A stretch of 64,000 bases of DNA from Chelatococcus asaccharovorans (GCF_003201475.1 NZ_QJJK01000012.1:186001-250000); one strand, 5' to 3'. Shown: positions 52,539 to 61,200, counted from the stretch's first letter. Program-made: numbers and translations. Notes: generated from the letters alone by a model not told the origin.

Positions 52539-53018
52539 CTATCTTTCGCGCGGGTCATCGGCGAGGCCTTCGCGCTGTTCGGTTTCGCTGCCGCCGTCGT
52601 TCGAAGGCTGTGTGTCCGCCGTCACGGCACCCATTTCGATCAGTACGGCGTTAGCGGTCTTGAATGCGTCGAGACCGGCGGGAATTCCGCAGTATATCGT
52701 CGCATGGATCAAGACCTCACGTATTTCCTCAGCCGTCACACCGTTGTTGATGGCGCCGCGCACGTGAAGACGAATTTCGGCCGAACGGTTGAGAGCCGTG
52801 AGCATCGCGATATTCAGCATGCTCCGCGTCTTCAGATCGAGGGTGTTGCGCCCCCATGCATAGCCCCAGCACCATTCGGTCGTTATGCGCTGAAAAGCCA
52901 TCATAAAATCATTTGCGGAGGCAAGCGAGCCGTCAACGTATTCCTTACCGAGCACTTGGCGTCTGAGAGAAAGGCCGCGACTGAAAAGGCTATCGAGGCT
53001 TTCTGATGTTGGGCTCAT
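52539..53018 (-). CDS. Carboxymuconolactone decarboxylase-family protein
   Basis: A 159-residue member of the CMD family. The motif RSMLNIAMLTALNRSAEIRL followed by HVRGAINNGVTAEEI is the classic PcaC-like one, with no CxxC redox motif, so it is not an AhpD-type peroxidase. The start at 53018 (MSPTSES) has GAAAGA upstream; further upstream codons lack a good site. PcaC decarboxylates 4-carboxymuconolactone; here a related lactone or none of these may be the substrate. It could form a pair with the MBL-fold lactonase-like gene upstream. The 299-base gap before that gene contains no convincing ORF. Confidence 0.9.
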   Translation of the reverse strand: MSPTSESLDSLFSRGLSLRRQVLGKEYVDGSLASANDFMMAFQRITTEWCWGYAWGRNTLDLKTRSMLNIAMLTALNRSAEIRLHVRGAINNGVTAEEIREVLIHATIYCGIPAGLDAFKTANAVLIEMGAVTADTQPSNDGGSETEQREGLADDPRER

Positions 53019-53317
53019 GGCTTGTTCTTTCAACTGATTACGCAATCCTGAAGTCCTTCAGAAAGCAGCGCTGCCGGTGATTTTACCTTCCCCGCGCGCG
53101 GCCTGTCGAAGCGCGATGGTGAGGCCGAAAGGCAGGGCCCATGACCTGTATGGCGTCATCACGTTGCCCCTTGCCTGTACCGAATCGGCATGTCCGCGGG
53201 CCGCTTGCCAGTCTCCCGTTCCGCGTCGCCCCTGGGTCAGGCGCTCCACAGGCATGCGAGATCCCGAGTCAGATCAGACTTACAGATTGTATGATCGTCC
53301 GTCAATCCGATAATCGT

Positions 53318-54142
53318 TCATTCATGGAGCGGTGCGACGTCGATCCTAACGATGTCTCGGCAGGCTGGCGTCAAAGCCGGCCATCTGCGGAGCACATCTG
53401 GGTCGTGACCGGGTATGAGGAGACTTTCATCGAACCCGGCGAGTTGCTCGCACATCCGATGCCCCTCGAGCATGTCGCCAATGTGGAGCACGATCGGGAA
53501 CGGCTCGCGTCGCAGCCTGTTTTGCGAGAAATGGAATGCATCGGACGCGAGGACGAGCGGCCCGCGCAGTGTCTCGACCCGCACGACCTGCAGTCCATCA
53601 GAGTGGCCGCCAATCCGGTGCAAGGTGATGCCTGGAAGCAGCGTCGCGTCCCCGTTGTGAAACCGCATGCGGCCGCCGTAGACAAGCCGCACAGCGGCGG
53701 TCACGTCGTCGACATCAAATGGGGCGCGGATATGCGCATGGCACACATATTTCCCCGTCGCGAATGACATCTCCCGCTCCTGAAGATGAAACGTGGCGGA
53801 AGGAAATGCGTCGAGACGGCCGGCGTGATCGTAATGCATATGGGTCAGCACGACGTCCTGAACCGTCTCCGCCTCGATCCCGGCAATACGAAGGAGGTCG
53901 ACCGGATCGTGCAGAAGCTGTCGACCTCTCCGGGCAGCAGCTTCAACACCAAACCCTGTGTCAACAACGACGGTTCGGCCGGCGCCGCGGATTGCCCAGA
54001 TATAGTAGTCCAATGGCATCGACATGTCGTGGAGATCAGCAGGCGGAGCGATGAAATTCTCGGCGCCGCGCCGTTGCGGGCCGGTGGTTGCGTAACGGAA
54101 CGCGAAAACCTCGTAGTGAAGGGTCTCGGCCATCGAATCCAT
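53318..54142 (-). CDS. MBL-fold lactonase-like metallo-hydrolase
   Basis: A 274-residue metallo-beta-lactamase-fold hydrolase similar in layout to AttM/AiiA-type acyl-homoserine-lactone lactonases. The zinc motif is THMHYDHAG, followed by RIGGHSDGL, LASDAFHF and LIPGHDP ligands. The start at 54142 (MDSMAETL) has AGGGG upstream; 54133 is an alternative, and the long open frame above is not coding. In a catabolic island it is more likely to open a pathway lactone than to degrade signals, but both are possible. It is transcribed divergently from the 3-hydroxyisobutyrate-dehydrogenase-like gene. Confidence 0.9.
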   Translation of the reverse strand: MDSMAETLHYEVFAFRYATTGPQRRGAENFIAPPADLHDMSMPLDYYIWAIRGAGRTVVVDTGFGVEAAARRGRQLLHDPVDLLRIAGIEAETVQDVVLTHMHYDHAGRLDAFPSATFHLQEREMSFATGKYVCHAHIRAPFDVDDVTAAVRLVYGGRMRFHNGDATLLPGITLHRIGGHSDGLQVVRVETLRGPLVLASDAFHFSQNRLRREPFPIVLHIGDMLEGHRMCEQLAGFDESLLIPGHDPDVLRRWPALTPACRDIVRIDVAPLHE

Positions 54143-54341
54143 GCTCGCCCCTGCTTTGATCAACCACGTCCATATCACCGGCAGGAAGAGCCGGAAGATT
54201 GTCTGACTATCGTGTTGTATGTTAAAAAATAGCTTGCTACTAGTCGCATGTGCTTGTGCGAAGGGCTCGATCGAATCTTCCTGCGACATGACCCGCGTCG
54301 AACAAGCGCCTTCACCGTAAAGCTCATTTCGGGGCAACGAC

Positions 54342-55316
54342 ATGCAGGGTGCCAGGCGGCGACCGGCGCTTGAGAACGAGGATAAGAATTTGTCTGAGCA
54401 GACCCTCAAACCAACTGTCGGGTTTATTGGGCTTGGCGCTATGGGCTCCGCGATGGTGAAACGCATCGCAGAGGGCGGCTACAGGCTCAAAGTGCTGGAT
54501 GTGGATACCGAGCGCGCAGGTCGTCTCGCGCGGGAGCTCGGCGCCTCTCTCGCGGCCACCCCCGCCGATCTGGCGCAGGATTGCGCCGTGGTCATCACCA
54601 TGCTGCCGACAAGCGCGATCGTGGAAGACGTGCTGTTCGGAACAAACGGCGCAGGCGATGCCCTGCAGCCAGGCGCAATATTCATCGAAATGTCGAGCGG
54701 CGCACCCGCTCAGACTGTCGAGATGGCCACGCGCATCACCAAACGGGGCGCGACCTTGGCGGATGCGCCCGTATCTGGCGGCGTCGCGCGTGCGCGGGTC
54801 GGCGATCTCGCGATCATGTTCGGCGGCAGTGATGAAGCTTACGCCCAAGCTGAGCCCGTTCTCAGAACCATGGGGAGTTCGATCGTGCGGACCGGAGCTA
54901 TCGGCTCGGCGCATGCTATGAAAGCTCTCAATAATCTGGTGAGCGCAGGGGGATTCTTGATTGGCGCCGAGGCCTTGCTCATCGGCACGCGGTTCGGTCT
55001 CGATGCGGAAACGATGGTCGACGTCTTGAATGCTTCCACGGGAATGAACAATTCAACCCAGAAGAAGTTCAAGCAATTCGTGCTTTCGCGAAAGTTCGAT
55101 GCCGGTTTCGGACTCGACCTCATGGTCAAGGACATCGGAATTGCACTCGGAATTGCAGACAAGACGGAGACCGGCGCTCCTTTTGCAGCGTTGTGCCGTC
55201 AGTTGTGGAGCGGAGCCCAGAAGCACCTTGGCCCCGGTCATGATCACACGGAGATGGTGAAGTTCTCGGAGCTGCTTGCCGGCAGTCCAATAACCCCTGC
55301 GGCCGGAGGCAAATGA
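54342..55316 (+). CDS. 3-Hydroxyisobutyrate dehydrogenase-family oxidoreductase
   Basis: A beta-hydroxyacid dehydrogenase of up to 324 residues. The NAD(P) motif is GFIGLGAMGSAMVKRI, the substrate-binding DAPVSGGVARA follows, and the catalytic Lys is in HAMKALNNLVSAGG. ATG 54342 gives an unusual basic N-terminus; a TTG at 54390 (LSEQTL) with GAGGATAAG just upstream would start closer to where homologs begin. The family interconverts beta-hydroxy acids and semialdehydes (3-hydroxyisobutyrate, tartronate, hydroxybutyrate), so it could feed the semialdehyde dehydrogenases of this island. Confidence 0.91.
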   Translation: MQGARRRPALENEDKNLSEQTLKPTVGFIGLGAMGSAMVKRIAEGGYRLKVLDVDTERAGRLARELGASLAATPADLAQDCAVVITMLPTSAIVEDVLFGTNGAGDALQPGAIFIEMSSGAPAQTVEMATRITKRGATLADAPVSGGVARARVGDLAIMFGGSDEAYAQAEPVLRTMGSSIVRTGAIGSAHAMKALNNLVSAGGFLIGAEALLIGTRFGLDAETMVDVLNASTGMNNSTQKKFKQFVLSRKFDAGFGLDLMVKDIGIALGIADKTETGAPFAALCRQLWSGAQKHLGPGHDHTEMVKFSELLAGSPITPAAGGK

Positions 55317-55436
55317 GACAGAAATACTGCTCGTTGTGAGCCACCCAGCTCGGTTTGCCCTGAAGGGTGCAAAGCTTTACGCAAGGCCTCGCCCCCCGCT
55401 CGCTTTGGTCTCCCATTCGACCGTTGCAACAAAACC

Positions 55437-56537
55437 TCAGGCGCCGATCGAACAGTCCTGAGAGATGATCTTGGCCCAGTCGACGAGGGTGTCGAGGTCG
55501 AGCGTTCCCGGCAATTCGATCCGACCACCTGTGACGGTGAGCGGGACAGCGAGCACCTGTTCCGTCATCATCATGTAGAAACTCTGTTCGGCTGGTGTCA
55601 GCGTGCGGGCGAGCCTGGTCGCGAAATGCAGGCTGATGAGCGATCCGAGCGCGCTCTCCGCATACATTCCCACGCAGACCTCGACATTGGCGGCCTGGGC
55701 CATCTCCGCGATCGCGATGGCCTCGGCGAACCCGATCCGGCCCGGCTTGATGCTGATGGCCGTCGCACCCCGGTTGATGAAAGCGGCGGCGTCCCGCGCC
55801 GTCACACAGGAGGAATCGACGAGGAGCGGCAGCGCACTATCCGCGACGAGCCGGGAAAAGGTCTCGTCGGGACGGAAAGGTATCGGGTCTTCTGCGATCG
55901 CCACTCCTTCGTCCGCGAGCAAGCTGAGATATTCGCGAACGTCATCCACCCCATAGGCGCCATTGGCGTCGACCGTCAGGGTCACCTCGTCGCCGACAGC
56001 GCGGCGCACGGCCCGCAGAACCGCGCGGTCGGTTTCGAAGCCCTGTCCGCCCTTCACCTTTAAGGTCGAGAAGCCGTGTCGCGCGGTCATCGCAGCCGCT
56101 TCTTCGGCCATGGCTGCGGGCGGCTGGCGGGTCACGCACCAGCTCACCTCGACGCCAGTCACTCCGCTTCCGGCCGGTTGCCACGGCCATTCTTCCCGAC
56201 TTGCGGCGGCAAGAACCGCACAGGCGTTGACGACGAGCATCTTCGCCAGCTGGTTGTCGGGATAGATGGCGAGCGCTTCACGGACGGCGCCGAGATCGGA
56301 GACATCGACCGCGGCGAGCGAAGGAAGCAGGAGGTCTTCCACCAGGGCGATCAACGCACGCGATGAGAGACCGCCCCAGGTTGCCTTCACCGGCGCCTCG
56401 GCAACGCCGCGAGCTCCGCTCTCCCCAGTGATGCGAAGAAGGACGAATTCGCCCTCATCTTCGACGGAGTTGAACCACCTGACCGGACGCAGGTAAGGCA
56501 AGCGGTAGCGATGGAGTTCGTGAGCAACGATGCGCAT
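55437..56537 (-). CDS. Mandelate racemase/muconate-lactonizing-family enzyme
   Basis: A 366-residue enolase-superfamily protein. Metal and base residues are in place: KxK at Lys160 and Lys162 (STLKVKGG), metal ligands Asp190 (VDANGAYG), Glu216 (AEDPIPF) and Asp241 (LVDSS), and Lys264 (SIKPGR). That is the muconate cycloisomerase/dipeptide epimerase/o-succinylbenzoate synthase pattern with two lysines. It abstracts a proton next to a carboxylate; the product depends on subgroup. It is encoded beside the tripartite tricarboxylate transporter, so its substrate is probably what that system imports. Confidence 0.92.
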   Translation of the reverse strand: MRIVAHELHRYRLPYLRPVRWFNSVEDEGEFVLLRITGESGARGVAEAPVKATWGGLSSRALIALVEDLLLPSLAAVDVSDLGAVREALAIYPDNQLAKMLVVNACAVLAAASREEWPWQPAGSGVTGVEVSWCVTRQPPAAMAEEAAAMTARHGFSTLKVKGGQGFETDRAVLRAVRRAVGDEVTLTVDANGAYGVDDVREYLSLLADEGVAIAEDPIPFRPDETFSRLVADSALPLLVDSSCVTARDAAAFINRGATAISIKPGRIGFAEAIAIAEMAQAANVEVCVGMYAESALGSLISLHFATRLARTLTPAEQSFYMMMTEQVLAVPLTVTGGRIELPGTLDLDTLVDWAKIISQDCSIGA

Positions 56538-56550
56538 GTGCGCCCCTCCT

Positions 56551-56717
56551 GGAGCAATTCCAGCGGAAGTGTGTAGCGGTTCCGCGTCCGGAATTGCGTA
56601 AAATCAAGGAGATAAAGCATTTTCAAGCGAAGTGGACACCGGTTCGCGTGAAGAAAATGCGTAGAAATAACGACCTGGAGCACATCTGGTGAACCGAAGT
56701 TCACCGAATATGCGCTA
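56551..56717. repeat. Composite intergenic repeat, copy 5
   Basis: Three blocks in a row: a GGAGCAATTCCAGCGGAAGT element ending in GGAATTGCGT (56551-56599), the GCATTTTCAAGCGAAGTGG block ending GAAAATGCGTAGA (about 56614-56665), and a diverged GGTGAACCGAAGTTCACC hairpin ending GCGCTA. The last three bases on the minus strand read TAG and are the stop codon of the TctA gene. The first block is a different but often associated repeat. Confidence 0.9.
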
Positions 56718-58241
56718 AGTCGTGGCGCGACGCCGAAGCCGCCCGCGCAGGTGCAGCAAGGCCGGGGCGGCAACTACGGCTATGCTGACGAACAACAGCG
56801 TCAGGCTGATCGGGCGATCGACAAAGGCCGTGAAATCGCCGCCAGAGAAGATCAGCGTGCGACGAAACTGAACTTCCATCATCGGCCCAAGGACATAGCC
56901 GAGTATAAGCGGCGCTGCCGGCAGCCCGAGGAGGCGCATGCAGTAGCCCAGAACTGCGAAGCCGGCCACTGTCCAGAGGTCGAAGACGGCATTGTTCACC
57001 GAGAATGCGCCGATGCAGACGAAGAACAGAATCGAGGGATAAAGCAGGCGATAGGGAATGGACAGCACCCGCACCCAAACCCCGATCAGCGGGATGTTGA
57101 GGATGAGCAAAAGGATATTGCCCACCCAGAAACTCATGACCAGTCCCCAGAACATGTCCGGGCGCTCGCTGAGCATGGTCGGACCGGGATTGACGCCGTG
57201 GATCAAAAGGATCCCCAGGATCAGGGCAAGCGCCGGGCTACCTGGAATCCCCAGCGTGAGCGTGGGGATGAAGGCGGTCTGATCCGCCGCGTTATTCGCC
57301 GCCTCGGGGGCGATGACGCCTTCCAGGGCGCCCTTGCCAAACCGTTCCGGCTCACGCGAGACGCGCCGCTCCACCGCGTAGGACATGAAGGAGGCGATCA
57401 TGCTGCCCGTGCCGGGCAAGGCGCCGATGAAAGAGCCGATGCCGGCGCCACGCAGCGATGGCATCCAGAGCCTTGCGACATCGTCGCGCGTCGGCATCAT
57501 CGTCTTCAAGGTGATCGACCGGCTGTCCACCGGTTCAGGCCGCGCGCCGCGTATGGTGGCAACGATCTCGGTCACCCCGAACACGCCCATGGCGATGCCG
57601 AGCAGTCCCAATCCGTCCCGCAGTTCGACGATGCCGAAGACGTAGCGGAGTTGCCCGGAATTCAGGTCAGTACCGACGAGGCCGAGCGCGATGCCGAAGA
57701 AAACCATCGCGACGCCCTTAAGCGGCGATCCGCCGGACACGGTCGAGGCCGCAAGCAGACCGAGCAGGATCAGCATGAAGTATTCGGCTGGTCCAAAATC
57801 CAGCGCGTGCTCTGCGATCACCGGGGCAAAGAACATCATGATGATGATGCCGACGCTCGCCCCGATGAAGCTCGACACTGCAGTCATCGACAGGGCCACC
57901 CCGGCCCGCCCCTGCTGGGCCATCGGATGGCCGTCGAGGCACGCGACCGCGTTGGCCGGGGTGCCAGGGACGTTGAGAAGGATTGACGAAATGGAGCCGC
58001 CATACGCGGTTCCGTAGTAAATTCCCCCCAGCATGATGATCGCCGCTGTCGCCGGTAGATGGAAGGTCACCGGAAACAGCATCGACATGGCGATGAGAAC
58101 GCCGATACCCGGAAGCGCGCCGAGGAATGTGCCCAGCGTGACCCCGAGCGCACAGTAAGCAAGGTTCTCGAGGGTCAACGCCGTCGCGAGGCCGACGGCG
58201 AGATTGGACGAGAGTTCGCTGAAGAAGCTCGCGGGTTCCAT
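56715..58241 (-). CDS. Tripartite tricarboxylate transporter large permease (TctA)
   Basis: A 508-residue TctA-type membrane protein with about twelve helices. The two conserved family blocks are visible: GALPGIGVLIAMSMLFPVTF with GGIYYGTAYGGSISSILLNV and PGTPANA, and the second-half repeat IGALPGTGSMIASFMSYAVE. TctA is the energised channel of the tripartite tricarboxylate system driven by ion gradient. Its start shares a base with the TctB stop (TGATG). The stop lies inside repeat copy 5. The family substrate range includes citrate, tricarballylate, aromatic and other acids. Confidence 0.95.
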   Translation of the reverse strand: MEPASFFSELSSNLAVGLATALTLENLAYCALGVTLGTFLGALPGIGVLIAMSMLFPVTFHLPATAAIIMLGGIYYGTAYGGSISSILLNVPGTPANAVACLDGHPMAQQGRAGVALSMTAVSSFIGASVGIIIMMFFAPVIAEHALDFGPAEYFMLILLGLLAASTVSGGSPLKGVAMVFFGIALGLVGTDLNSGQLRYVFGIVELRDGLGLLGIAMGVFGVTEIVATIRGARPEPVDSRSITLKTMMPTRDDVARLWMPSLRGAGIGSFIGALPGTGSMIASFMSYAVERRVSREPERFGKGALEGVIAPEAANNAADQTAFIPTLTLGIPGSPALALILGILLIHGVNPGPTMLSERPDMFWGLVMSFWVGNILLLILNIPLIGVWVRVLSIPYRLLYPSILFFVCIGAFSVNNAVFDLWTVAGFAVLGYCMRLLGLPAAPLILGYVLGPMMEVQFRRTLIFSGGDFTAFVDRPISLTLLFVSIAVVAAPALLHLRGRLRRRATT

Positions 58242-58717
58242 CAGAGCGGCCACGCGAGAAGCTTGATGGGCAGGCCGAGCATCACGATAAAGATCGCCCA
58301 TCCCATCACGGCGAGCCCGGCTGCCAGAGCGAGCATCTTCGGCAGCGGGAGTTCCCGGGAGGCGAAGGACGATACGAGGACGAGGCCCACGACGGCGGGA
58401 GCCATCCCGAACCGCCGCACCAAGAGCGCGAAGACGGCAATCGACAGGACGACGATCACAAGGGTTCGCCAATCCGCTCTTTCGGGCTCTGGGCCTTCGG
58501 AGGCGGCCGAACGCTGCCAGGTGCGAAGGACCGTCGTCAGGAGAAGGGCCGTGCCGAGGGCGACGACCGTCGCGCCGACAACCAGGGGGAACATGCCCGG
58601 CCCCATCTGCGCGAAGGACCCCAACTTGAAATTAGTCGCCGCGTAGCCGGCGAAGGACGCCCCGAAAACGACGAGGGCCCCGCCTGCGACGAGATCTCGT
58701 CCGTGTTGGGTTTGCAT
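58241..58717 (-). CDS. Tripartite tricarboxylate transporter small permease (TctB)
   Basis: A 158-residue protein with four predicted helices, normal for TctB, which associates with TctA. The start at 58717 (MQTQHGRD) has GGAG 9 bases upstream; longer upstream frames lack support. It overlaps the TctA start. TctB proteins are poorly conserved, so the call rests largely on size, helix pattern and position. Confidence 0.9.
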   Translation of the reverse strand: MQTQHGRDLVAGGALVVFGASFAGYAATNFKLGSFAQMGPGMFPLVVGATVVALGTALLLTTVLRTWQRSAASEGPEPERADWRTLVIVVLSIAVFALLVRRFGMAPAVVGLVLVSSFASRELPLPKMLALAAGLAVMGWAIFIVMLGLPIKLLAWPL

Positions 58718-58846
58718 GCAAAGTCTCCAGCTGACAAATCGCGCAGTGGATCCGCACCGTCGCCCGGCACGGACAACGGATCGCAGCCAATCCGCCCGCA
58801 AGGTCGAAGAAATGACAATCGATAGTCAGTGCCGGCTTGGCCCGCG

Positions 58847-59788
58847 TCACTTTCCAAGGCGTGCTTTCCAAACGGCAGCCTGCTCCATGACATCCTTGGT
58901 CGATCCCTCAGGACCGAGGTTCCTGGCCGTCACGAAGATGCTTTCGCCGTATTTCCGCACGGCGTCGGAGTTCACGGCATTGTCGATGGCCTTGGCCAGC
59001 GTCGCCTTGACGTCGGCGGGCAGCCCTTTCGGCGCGTTGAAGAGAAAATAGTTCCGCAGCGGCAGGACGGCGCCCTGCTCGTCGACGGTCTTCGCGTTGG
59101 CCGCGTAACTGCCCCGCTCATCCATGAAATGCGCCAGCACTTTCATCCGGCCGTCGAGCACGAAGGGAACGTGGACCCCCCCGGAGATCGTGAAGTCCGC
59201 GTGCCGTCCGGCGACGAGCTGGAGCGATTCGCCGGAGCCGGACGTCTGAGCCGCGACGAACTTGATTCCGATCTCCTTGGCGAGTTGCTCCATGGCCAGC
59301 GTCAACTGAGCCGAGGTCGATGAAAACTTCGCGGGACCCTTTGCCTTGGAGTATTCGGCCAGTCCTTTCAAGTCGTCGAACGGTGCCTTGCTTCCCGCTA
59401 CGATCGCATAGGGAATGACGCTCAGCGTGCCCATGAAATCGACACTGTCCGGCTGCAACTCGCCCGAAGCGTCCGGCATGAATGGCTCGACTGCAAACAT
59501 CGAGGTTGACGAGAGGCCGAGCGTCTGCCCGTCGGGCTTGGCGTTGGCGACCGCGATCTGCCCGATAAGGCCGCCGGCACCCGGCCGGTTTTCCACCAGG
59601 ACAGTCCATCCGGTCTGCTTCTGCATCTCCGTCGCGAAGACGCGCCCGAAGATATCCGTCGAGCCGCCGGCCCCGAAGGGTACGATGATGGTGATCGGGC
59701 CGGAAGGCTGCCAATCCGCCCTCGACGCCCCGGACAGTGTTGCCGCCATCGTTACGGCAGCCGCGAACAGCATCGCCCTGAAGGTCAT
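58847..59788 (-). CDS. Tripartite tricarboxylate transporter binding protein (TctC)
   Basis: A 313-residue TctC/BugT-type extracytoplasmic binding protein with a Sec signal (cleavage about after GASRA). Family features are TIIVPFGAGGSTDIFGRVFA, the ENRPGAGGLIG loop and the GSGES region. ATG 59788 gives 7-base spacing to GGAGGA; ATG 59794 is too close to the site. First gene of the TctC-TctB-TctA operon, with a LacI-type operator palindrome 84 bases upstream. Confidence 0.94.
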   Translation of the reverse strand: MTFRAMLFAAAVTMAATLSGASRADWQPSGPITIIVPFGAGGSTDIFGRVFATEMQKQTGWTVLVENRPGAGGLIGQIAVANAKPDGQTLGLSSTSMFAVEPFMPDASGELQPDSVDFMGTLSVIPYAIVAGSKAPFDDLKGLAEYSKAKGPAKFSSTSAQLTLAMEQLAKEIGIKFVAAQTSGSGESLQLVAGRHADFTISGGVHVPFVLDGRMKVLAHFMDERGSYAANAKTVDEQGAVLPLRNYFLFNAPKGLPADVKATLAKAIDNAVNSDAVRKYGESIFVTARNLGPEGSTKDVMEQAAVWKARLGK

Positions 59789-59871
59789 GGTCATTCCTCC
59801 CCTGTTGTTTTGAATTATCAGTCGGCCCGGTCCCCGACCGGGCTCCTGGATCGAACGAAACTAACACAGAT

Positions 59872-59885
59872 ATGAACCGGTTCAA
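59872..59885. promoter_or_regulatory. LacI-type operator, site 1
   Basis: ATGAACCGGTTCAA, holding the perfect 12-base palindrome TGAACCGGTTCA, between the TctC and LacI genes. It matches sites at 61035, 61187 and 61402 and is the probable control site for the transporter operon. Confidence 0.75.
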
Positions 59886-59927
59886 TAATGCAAGGAGGAA
59901 AAATTTCGCCTCTCGAACATGCGGCGG

Positions 59928-60983
59928 CTAACCGGTGAAGCCGGCCACCGAGCTTCGGAAATTTATCTTCCCTTCGCAGCGGATCACCACCGGCTCTTCC
60001 CTGGAGCCTTCGATGCGGGCCATGAGGCGATCCCAGGCGATGCGCCCAATCTCGCGCGTCGGCTGCTCGACGGCGGAGATCTGCGGATTCGTCAGGAGCG
60101 CCCATTCCGGCTCTTCAAGGATCATCACGGACAGGTCGTCGGGACACCGCATGCCGAGCCGGTGCATGGCCATCACGATCCAGCGGCCGATGGTGCTGTT
60201 CGATGCGATCATCACGCTCGGCGCGTCGCGGCGGCGCACATGACCGGCGAAGATATCGATGAAGCGCTCCTGATCGTGCCCGGTCTCCAGCATGCTCCAA
60301 CTCGCGCTGCCGCCTGCGTCGGCCGCGGCTCTGGCCAGTGCGTCTGCACGCTGGCGGGTGACCGACAAGGTCGGGTATTGGATAGCGAGCGAAATTCTCT
60401 TGTGCCCCCAAGCATAGAGTTGGCGACTCGCATTATAGATCGACTTCTGGTGATCGATCGTAACCTGGTCGAAGCGCTTCTCGTCCGGCACCTGGCGGTT
60501 GATGATGACGGTCGGCAGCTTGGCCGCATGCAGATGATCGAGTACCCGCTTCGGATCGAGCGCGGGGACGATGATGATGCCCGCGACGCGATAGGCGATC
60601 AGTCGCTTGATGCGCGCCAGTTCCCGGGCCTCATCGTATCGGCTCAGCGCCTGGACGAGTTCGTAGTCCGCCGCTACAGCCCTTTCATCAAGCGTGTCGG
60701 CAAGCGCTGCCAAATTGGCAAAGGTCGTGTGGGGCACGCACAGGCCGACGAGCGGATTGCTTTGCGCCCTCATGCCCTTGGCGAGAATGCTGCCGCTGAA
60801 GCCGAGCGTCTCGATCGCTTTCAAAACCCGCTCGCGCCGGGCTGCTGATACCGTAAAACGTTGGTTGATGACGTTGGAGACCGTCCCCACCGAAACTCCG
60901 GCCATTTCCGCGACGTCATTGATCGTCGGCGGCTTGGCCCGGCCGTCAATTCTTGGCTTTGGCGCGGAGTCGTTGTCTCGCAA
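59928..60983 (-). CDS. LacI-family transcriptional regulator
   Basis: A 351-residue LacI/GalR regulator. The N-terminal HTH is TINDVAEMAGVSVGTVSNVI (about residues 20-39) with the hinge helix following, and a periplasmic-binding-protein-like effector domain makes up the rest. The basic residues after the hinge and the C-terminal core are intact. It lies between the TctC operon and the LivKHM importer. Four ATGAACC-type palindromes flank it, so it probably represses both transport systems and itself, with the imported acid or its derivative as inducer. Confidence 0.94.
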   Translation of the reverse strand: MRDNDSAPKPRIDGRAKPPTINDVAEMAGVSVGTVSNVINQRFTVSAARRERVLKAIETLGFSGSILAKGMRAQSNPLVGLCVPHTTFANLAALADTLDERAVAADYELVQALSRYDEARELARIKRLIAYRVAGIIIVPALDPKRVLDHLHAAKLPTVIINRQVPDEKRFDQVTIDHQKSIYNASRQLYAWGHKRISLAIQYPTLSVTRQRADALARAAADAGGSASWSMLETGHDQERFIDIFAGHVRRRDAPSVMIASNSTIGRWIVMAMHRLGMRCPDDLSVMILEEPEWALLTNPQISAVEQPTREIGRIAWDRLMARIEGSREEPVVIRCEGKINFRSSVAGFTG

Positions 60984-61034
60984 GGGTCTCGATCTCTCGG
61001 CGTCCGCAAACTCGGACCTTCGGTCTGTAGTGCT

Positions 61035-61048
61035 ATGAACCCTTTCAT
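61035..61048. promoter_or_regulatory. LacI-type operator, site 2
   Basis: ATGAACCCTTTCAT, 52 bases upstream of the lacI-type start; its outer arms ATGAA/TTCAT match the other sites but the centre (CCCT) deviates from CCGG. Likely autoregulatory. Confidence 0.65.
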
Positions 61049-61186
61049 GTCAATAACTGCGCGGTGTTGGGGCGGTTGGCCGAGGCGAATGCAGCCAGCG
61101 CACCCGCGCAACCGAACCGGAATTAACCGTCCGGTCGACGGCCGTCGCTTTGGTATTCCCACGCGCGCGAACAGCAAGAAAAAATT

Positions 61187-61200
61187 ATGAACCGCTTCAT
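61187..61200. promoter_or_regulatory. LacI-type operator, site 3
   Basis: ATGAACCGCTTCAT, one base away from the perfect palindrome at 61402. It lies mid-way between the divergent genes and could form a repression loop with its neighbours, as in other LacI systems. Confidence 0.7.

Noticed and set aside
53058-53313. Short open frames on both strands between the CMD-family gene and the MBL-fold gene
   Set aside because: No ribosome site, no recognisable motif and atypical composition on both strands; treated as non-coding.
53318-54142. A dedicated quorum-quenching lactonase
   Set aside because: The MBL fold is shared with many catabolic lactonases, and the context is catabolic without any luxI/luxR-like gene; kept as a general lactonase-like hydrolase.
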